From: Actinomycetes bacterium
GTDB taxonomy: Bacteria; Actinomycetota; Actinomycetes; Actinomycetales; Cellulomonadaceae
Reading direction: 5' to 3'
Length of the DNA stretch: 16,200 nt
Assembly: GCA_023389545.1 (NCBI GenBank)
Contig: JAEWEI010000208.1
Location: 1-16,200, forward strand
Below, piece after piece: positions 12,431 through 16,200 of this stretch (position 1 is the stretch's first letter; every line of letters begins with the position of its first letter). The notes under the pieces are model-generated. The model was not told where the DNA came from and did not search any database. It worked only from the letters and a program-made list of their open reading frames with translations. Made by a program: the position numbers and the translations under genes.

Positions 12431-13701
12431 AGCTGCACTCCTTCGTCCGTGGCTCCAGCCTCGTCGTCGACCAGGCCGAACCAGCGCGCCGCGGTCGCCA
12501 CGTCCTTGTCGCCCCGGCCGGACAGGTTCACCAGGATGACGGGCGCCTGCCCGTCCGGGACGTCCCAGGCCGCCGCCTCCGCGCCGAGCCGCAGCGCACC
12601 AGCGAGGGCGTGCGCGGACTCGATCGCCGGGATGATCCCCTCGGTGCGGCACAGCAGCCGGAACGCGTCCATGGCCTCGGTGTCGGTGACGGGCTGGTAG
12701 TCCACCCGCCCGATCTCGTTCAACCACGCGTGCTCCGGGCCGACGCTCGGGTAGTCGAGCCCCGCGGAGACCGAGTGGCTCGGCAGCGTCTGCCCGTCCT
12801 CGTCCTGCAGCAGGAAGGACAGCGCGCCGTGCAGCACACCCGGGGCGCCGCCACTGAAACGGGCCGAGTGCCGGCCAGACGAGATGCCCTCGCCGCCAGC
12901 CTCGAAGCCGAACAGGCGCACCTCGGGATCGTCGAGGAACGCGTTGAAGATGCCCATCGCGTTCGATCCACCGCCCACGCACGCCGCGACAGCGTCCGGG
13001 AGCCTGCCGATCTCCTCGGCGAGCTGGGCCTTCGCCTCCTCGCCGATCACCTTGTGGAAGTCGCGGACCATCTCCGGGAACGGGTGCGGGCCCGTGACGG
13101 TGCCCAGCAGGTAGTGGGTCGTCTCGACGTTCGCCACCCAGTCCCGCAGCGCCTCGTTGATCGCGTCCTTGAGCGTGCGGGTGCCGATGGTCACGGGAAC
13201 AACCTCGGCGCCGAGCAGGCGCATCCGGGCGACGTTCAGCGCCTGGCGCCGGGTGTCCTCCTCGCCCATGTAGATAGTGCACTCGAGGTCCATGAGCGCG
13301 GCGGCGGTCGCGGTGGCCACACCGTGCTGGCCGGCGCCCGTCTCCGCGATGACGCGCTTCTTGCCCATGCGCTTCACGAGCAGGGCCTGGCCCAGCACGT
13401 TGTTGATCTTGTGCGACCCGGTGTGGTTGAGGTCCTCGCGCTTGAGGAACACCCGCGCCCCGCCGCCCACGTGCTCGGCGAACCGCGGCACCTCGGTGAG
13501 CATGCTCGGACGGCCCGTGTACGTGCGGTGCAGGCGTGCGAGCGCCTGGCCGAACGCCGGGTCGGCCAGCGCCTTGTGGTACTCGGTCTCGAGCTCGTCG
13601 AGCGCCGCGATGAGCGCCTCGGGCACGAACCGACCGCCGAACTGCCCGAAGTACGGTCCGGCGTGCGTGCCCAGCGAGCCGCCGGGCAGCTCGGCGCTCA
13701 C
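12427..13701 (-). CDS. trpB: Tryptophan synthase beta subunit TrpB
   Basis: 424 residues; a PLP enzyme joining indole and serine to tryptophan in complex with TrpA. Motifs: [14 protein letters not shown] (15-28), [15 protein letters not shown] with the PLP lysine Lys98, [12 protein letters not shown] with catalytic Glu120, the TrpB1-type [24 protein letters not shown] block, the PLP-phosphate loop GGGSNAMG (243-250), and a C-terminal LSGRGDKD. These place it in the standard TrpB1 class that works with TrpA. The start is GTG at 13701, overlapping the trpC stop by 4 bp (GTGA). No clear Shine-Dalgarno sequence precedes it, so it probably depends on coupling to trpC. The frame remains open far upstream through trpC, but those residues are G/R-rich and not TrpB-like. 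Confidence 0.97.
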   Translation of the reverse strand: MSAELPGGSLGTHAGPYFGQFGGRFVPEALIAALDELETEYHKALADPAFGQALARLHRTYTGRPSMLTEVPRFAEHVGGGARVFLKREDLNHTGSHKINNVLGQALLVKRMGKKRVIAETGAGQHGVATATAAALMDLECTIYMGEEDTRRQALNVARMRLLGAEVVPVTIGTRTLKDAINEALRDWVANVETTHYLLGTVTGPHPFPEMVRDFHKVIGEEAKAQLAEEIGRLPDAVAACVGGGSNAMGIFNAFLDDPEVRLFGFEAGGEGISSGRHSARFSGGAPGVLHGALSFLLQDEDGQTLPSHSVSAGLDYPSVGPEHAWLNEIGRVDYQPVTDTEAMDAFRLLCRTEGIIPAIESAHALAGALRLGAEAAAWDVPDGQAPVILVNLSGRGDKDVATAARWFGLVDDEAGATDEGVQL

Positions 13702-14510
13702 TGCCGCACCGCCCGCAGCGACGGGTGCGCGCCGGCGGCGACCAGGTCGGCCACCGACTCGCGCGGCGCGTCGTCCGTGACGAGCGCCTCCCCCACCAGC
13801 ACGGTGTCCGCCCCGGCGCGCGCGTAGTCCATCACGTCGAGAGGGCCCCGCACCCCCGACTCCGCGATCCGCACGATGCCCGCCGGGATAGACGGCGCCA
13901 CACGCGCGAACGTGCCGCGGTCCACGTCCAGGGTCTTGAGGTTGCGCGCGTTCACACCGATCACCCGGGCGCCGGCGTCGGCCGCGCGGGCGACCTCCTC
14001 CGTGTCGTGCACCTCCACCAGGGCGGTCATGCCCAGCGAGTGGACTCGCTCGATCAGCGAGGTCAGCACCGTCTGCTCGAGCGCTGCCACGATCACGAGC
14101 ACCAGGTCGGCGCCATGCGCCCGCGCCTCCCACACCTGGTACGGCGTCACCACGAAGTCCTTGCGCAGCACGGGGATGTCGACAGCGGCGCGCACCGAGT
14201 CGAGATCCGCCAGCGAGCCGTTGAACCGGCGCTGCTCGGTGAGCACGGAGATGGCGGCGGCGCCACCCTTCTCGTACTCCGCGGCCAGCGCGGCGGGGTC
14301 GGCGATCGACGCGAGGGCGCCCTTGCTCGGGCTCGAGCGCTTGACCTCGGCGATCACCGTGACCGCGTCCTCGACCCGGAGCCGCGACAGGCACTCCTTG
14401 GCCTCGGGCATCCTGGCGGCCCGCTCCTTGAGGGCCGCGAGTGGCGTCGCGGCCTCCCGCACGGCGAGGTCCTGTCGCACCCCGGCGACGATGTCGTCGA
14501 GAACTGTCAT
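13698..14510 (-). CDS. trpC: Indole-3-glycerol phosphate synthase TrpC
   Basis: 270 residues, a single-function enzyme of normal length; closes the ring of carboxyphenylaminodeoxyribulose phosphate to indole-3-glycerol phosphate, the substrate of TrpA. Motifs: [12 protein letters not shown] (53-64; Glu55, Lys57), LRKDF (115-119; Lys117), LVEVHD (164-169; Glu166), IGVNARNL (184-191; Asn187) and RIAESGV (214-220; Ser218), which match the known IGPS active-site residues. The ATG at 14510 is chosen over one at 14534 because the purine-rich AAGGGGGAG at 14521-14513 precedes it. It is the first gene of trpC-trpB-trpA-lgt. No trpF is present, as expected where PriA handles both histidine and tryptophan isomerisation, and no trpM-like gene lies between trpC and trpB. 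Confidence 0.96.
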   Translation of the reverse strand: MTVLDDIVAGVRQDLAVREAATPLAALKERAARMPEAKECLSRLRVEDAVTVIAEVKRSSPSKGALASIADPAALAAEYEKGGAAAISVLTEQRRFNGSLADLDSVRAAVDIPVLRKDFVVTPYQVWEARAHGADLVLVIVAALEQTVLTSLIERVHSLGMTALVEVHDTEEVARAADAGARVIGVNARNLKTLDVDRGTFARVAPSIPAGIVRIAESGVRGPLDVMDYARAGADTVLVGEALVTDDAPRESVADLVAAGAHPSLRAVRQ

Positions 14511-14563
14511 GTCTCCCCCTTCGGCGCCCATCACCGTCCAGGTCGACGGCCTCGTTCCCTGCC

Positions 14564-14569
14564 ATCGTA
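14564..14569 (-). promoter_or_regulatory. Weak candidate -10 box for trpC
   Basis: TACGAT fits TANNNT and would give a leader of about 48 bases before trpC. No convincing -35 hexamer is found at 16-19 bases. No leader peptide with tandem Trp codons and no T-box-like element is visible between 14511 and 14633. Confidence 0.25.
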
Positions 14570-14590
14570 GAGGCGACGCCGCAAGGCCCC

Positions 14591-14635
14591 GACCAGCGGC
14601 CAGTCTGTGGACCCACAGGCCGGGCCGCCGCGGTC
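14591..14635 (-). terminator. Hairpin at the end of the first DUF4190 gene
   Basis: GACC (14591-14594) pairs with GGTC (14632-14635), then GCGGCC with GGCCGC, then an inner TGTGG/CCACA stem, with small internal loops. It begins on the stop codon of the upstream gene and precedes trpC. There is no T-run. It may separate the DUF4190 cassette from trpC, or allow partial read-through. Confidence 0.5.
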
Positions 14636-15179
14636 AGTAGTTCGAGAACGCCCCCAGCCCCGCCAGCGTCAACGGCAGCGCGACGAACATGAGCAGGACG
14701 ACCGCGCTGATCCCGATCGAGACCCACCCGAGCACGATCCCGGCGGTGGCGAGTCCGGCGTTGTTCGCCTCCCCGGCCAGGGCGGCGTCCTTCGCCTTCT
14801 TGCCGACGACCACCGCGGGGATGCCCGTGACGAACAGGCACCCGAGCACGAACGACGCGATGCCGAGCACGAGCGACCACACCGCCAGGTCGTTGCGCGG
14901 GTACACGTAGGGGGTGGCGTAGCCGTAGGCCGGCTGCGCGGGGTAGGGCTGCTGGCCCGGGTAAGGCTGCTGCCCCGGGTAAGCCTGCTGCGCGCCGGGC
15001 GGCTGCTCGCCCGCGTACGGCTGGCCGCTGTACGGCTGGTCTTGGTACGGCTGGCCTCCGTACGGCTGGCCTCCGTACGGCTGCCCCGCGTACGGCTGGC
15101 CTTCGTACGGCTGGACGGGCTGCTGCGGCTGCGCGCCGTCCGCGTCGTCGTTGGCAGGCGGAGTCGGGTTCTCGCTCAT
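14634..15179 (-). CDS. DUF4190 membrane protein with YxGQP repeat tail
   Basis: 181 residues, function unknown. Residues 1-95 are a soluble Pro/Gln/Tyr/Gly-rich tail: seven tandem pentapeptides of the type YxGQP (about 25-60) followed by three QQxYPG-type units (about 64-81). The C-terminal half is a DUF4190 domain: [15 protein letters not shown] begins the first membrane segment (about 97-118), then [24 protein letters not shown] (119-142), then a second hydrophobic hairpin (143-175) ending FSNY. The GIPA.V.GKKAK loop and the [13 protein letters not shown] segment are the DUF4190 marks. I start at ATG 15179 because GAAAG lies nine bases upstream; an ATG at 15188 directly abuts that motif. 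A 46-base gap follows the DUF2752 gene. A paralogue lies two genes upstream. Family call is firm, role unknown. Confidence 0.85.
   Translation of the reverse strand: MSENPTPPANDDADGAQPQQPVQPYEGQPYAGQPYGGQPYGGQPYQDQPYSGQPYAGEQPPGAQQAYPGQQPYPGQQPYPAQPAYGYATPYVYPRNDLAVWSLVLGIASFVLGCLFVTGIPAVVVGKKAKDAALAGEANNAGLATAGIVLGWVSIGISAVVLLMFVALPLTLAGLGAFSNY
14941..14994 (-). repeat. Three 18-bp repeats inside the DUF4190 gene
   Basis: Units begin at 14941, 14959 and 14977, each of the form GGGTARGGCTGCTGSCCC with a few changes. They encode QQxYPG-like hexapeptides in the tail of the protein. Confidence 0.8.
15016..15120 (-). repeat. Seven 15-bp repeats inside the DUF4190 gene
   Basis: TACGGCTG (plus strand) recurs at 15016, 15031, 15046, 15061, 15076, 15091 and 15106, an exact 15-base period, encoding the YxGQP pentapeptides. 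Being a multiple of three, loss or gain of a unit would keep the frame. Confidence 0.9.
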
Positions 15180-15216
15180 CGCACGCATCTTTCGTCGGTC
15201 GGGGACGGTCTTGTGA

Positions 15217-15227
15217 GCCTAGGCCTC
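15217..15227 (-). promoter_or_regulatory. Candidate -10 region shared in sequence with pyk
   Basis: AGGCCTAGGCT on the minus strand is the same 11-mer found just upstream of pyk (4399-4409) and contains TAGGCT. Here it ends about 38 bases before the first DUF4190 start and could give that gene its own transcript. No good -35 is seen. Confidence 0.25.
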
Positions 15228-15717
15228 AGGGGGCGAGCCAGGGGGCCAGGGCTGGCACGTTGCGCAGCGCGGAGTAGCCCAGCACCACCGCGAGGAACAG
15301 CCAGGCGGGCCAGGCCCGTGGCCGATCGTGCGCCGGGCGGGGCGTGCCGCGCCATCGGCGCATGGCCCAGCGCCCCAGCAGCACCGCCAACAGCGGCGCC
15401 GCGAGGACCCACAGCGGGTTCATCGCCCACGCCCCGGCGAGGTCCCCGGTCGCCAGGTCGTGTGTGGCGCGCAGGCCACCGCATCCGGCGCAGTACAGCC
15501 CAGTGAGCGCGAGCAGCGGGCACACGCCGTACTGGCCCGGAGTGTGCGGGTCCACCAGCGCCACGCACGTGGTGGCGGCGGCGATCGCGATTGCCACCGC
15601 CCCGGGGGCCAGCATCCGCTCCAGCCGGCCTCGCGGCGCGGCGCCCTCCTGCGGCGGCCCTGACGCAGGCCAGCCCGCCCCCGGATCCGGGAGCGGGCTG
15701 GTGTGCTGGCCACCCAT
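15226..15717 (-). CDS. DUF2752 small membrane protein
   Basis: 163 residues, function unknown. After a polar N-terminal stretch of about 35 residues there are three hydrophobic segments (about 36-55, 96-116 and 136-155). Between the first two lies the DUF2752 signature: CPLLALTGLYCAGCGGLRATHDLATGDL with Cys66-Pro67, Thr72-Gly73, Cys76-x-x-Cys79-Gly and Arg83, followed by MNPLW (99-103). The usual form is CPGCG; here it is CAGCG. The RNVP near the end is also family-like. The three cysteines suggest metal binding or a redox role, which is inference. Start ATG 15717 is the first Met of the conserved reading frame after the stop of the upstream DUF4190 gene, 11 bases away; the ribosome site is weak. 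The gene sits between two DUF4190 genes on the same strand, which suggests a joint unit. Confidence 0.85.
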   Translation of the reverse strand: MGGQHTSPLPDPGAGWPASGPPQEGAAPRGRLERMLAPGAVAIAIAAATTCVALVDPHTPGQYGVCPLLALTGLYCAGCGGLRATHDLATGDLAGAWAMNPLWVLAAPLLAVLLGRWAMRRWRGTPRPAHDRPRAWPAWLFLAVVLGYSALRNVPALAPWLAP

Positions 15718-15728
15718 GCGAGCTCGGC

Positions 15729-16200
15729 TCAGTAGCCGGAGGTGTTCGACATGTCGTTCAGGAGGTCGGTGTAGCCGGCGATGCCGCCGATCGCGATGAA
15801 GGTGATGATGCCCAGCACCGTGAAGGCGACGGAGACCCACCCGAGGATGATGCCCGCGAGCGCCATCCCGCCGTTGTTCGCCTCGCCCGCGGCGACGGCC
15901 TTCTTGGCCTTCGACCCCAGGATGATGGCCGGGATTCCGGTGAGGATCCCGCACAGGACGATGCCGACCAGGCCCAGGACCAGCGACCAGACACCCAGGT
16001 TGTTCTTCGGGTAGCCGTAGGCGGACTGGCCGTAGCCGCCCGAGTACTGGCTGGGAGCGCCGTACTGGGGGGCCGACGGATAGGGCGTGCCGCCAGGCTG
16101 CTGCCCTTCGCCCGGGTACTGCGGGGCCGACGGGTACTGCTGCGCGGGCGGGTACTGCTCGCCACCGGGCTGCTGCGGGGCGCCGCCCGGCTGCTCGGGC
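15729..16200 (-). CDS. Second DUF4190 membrane protein, N-terminus outside window
   Basis: The frame is open from the window end to a TGA at 15731-15729, giving 156 visible residues; the start lies past 16200. The visible N-terminal part is Pro/Gln/Tyr/Gly-rich, with pieces such as QYPSAPQYPGEG and PYPSAPQYGAPSQY. It then carries a DUF4190 domain: YPKNNLGVWSLVLGLVGIVL, GIPAIILGSKAKKAVAAGEANNGG, MALAGIILGWVSVAF and a last hydrophobic stretch, ending MSNTSGY. Against the first DUF4190 protein the domain is clearly paralogous (WSLVLG, TGIPA, GEANN.G, AGI.LGWVS in the same order), while the repeat tails differ in unit and sequence. Function unknown; it is followed after 11 bases by the DUF2752 gene. 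Confidence 0.85.
   Translation of the reverse strand, partial: PEQPGGAPQQPGGEQYPPAQQYPSAPQYPGEGQQPGGTPYPSAPQYGAPSQYSGGYGQSAYGYPKNNLGVWSLVLGLVGIVLCGILTGIPAIILGSKAKKAVAAGEANNGGMALAGIILGWVSVAFTVLGIITFIAIGGIAGYTDLLNDMSNTSGY

Noticed and set aside
14511..14633. trp leader peptide or T-box before trpC
   Set aside because: The short ATG frame at about 14566 has no tryptophan codons, and no T-box sequence or anti-terminator was found.
13702..14880. Upstream extension of the trpB frame through trpC
   Set aside because: Residues there are G/R-rich and unlike TrpB; the GTG at 13701 with the GTGA overlap begins the TrpB homology. Similar extensions ahead of trpA (to 13282), gltD (to 6285) and DUF2752 (to 15954) were rejected in the same way.

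Overview
The window comes from the chromosome of a high-GC actinobacterium. The codons are strongly biased to G/C in third position, GTG starts are frequent, genes are packed with 1-8 bp overlaps, and the protein families (PrpDBC, PriA-type trp layout without trpF, Lgt, DUF4190/DUF2752 membrane proteins) are typical of the group. A member of the Micrococcales, perhaps close to Cellulomonas, is the best guess, from general resemblance only. Nothing points to a plasmid, phage or genomic island: base composition looks even and no transposase, integrase, tRNA, rRNA or CRISPR array is visible.

Layout. (1) Positions 1-2890, plus strand: the end of a 2-methylcitrate-cycle operon, prpD (5' end outside the window), prpB and prpC, which turns propionyl-CoA plus oxaloacetate into pyruvate and succinate. 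(2) 2903-2940: a perfect 17-bp hairpin between the convergent prpC and pyk. (3) 2956-4392, minus strand: pyruvate kinase. (4) 4486-10534, minus strand: gltB and gltD, the large and small subunits of NADPH glutamate synthase, overlapping by 8 bp, with a promoter-like and palindrome-rich region upstream of gltB (about 10611-10661). (5) 10686-14510, minus strand: trpC-trpB-trpA-lgt, in which each junction is a 4-bp GTGA overlap, so prolipoprotein diacylglyceryl transferase is translationally tied to the tryptophan genes. (6) 14634-16200, minus strand: a small membrane-protein cassette DUF4190 - DUF2752 - DUF4190; the last gene runs off the window end.

Together this is mainly core metabolism: propionate use feeding pyruvate, the last step of glycolysis, ammonium assimilation through GOGAT, the end of tryptophan synthesis, and lipoprotein maturation. 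From memory, trpCBA-lgt followed by gltBD and pyk in this general order is also seen in Streptomyces, so most of the window is an old conserved neighbourhood rather than accessory DNA. The least understood part is the DUF4190-DUF2752-DUF4190 cassette, whose proteins carry proline/glutamine/tyrosine-rich repeat tails. No gene-free stretch exceeds 300 bases; the longest is the 151 bases between lgt and gltB. I did not find a clearly novel multi-gene system.
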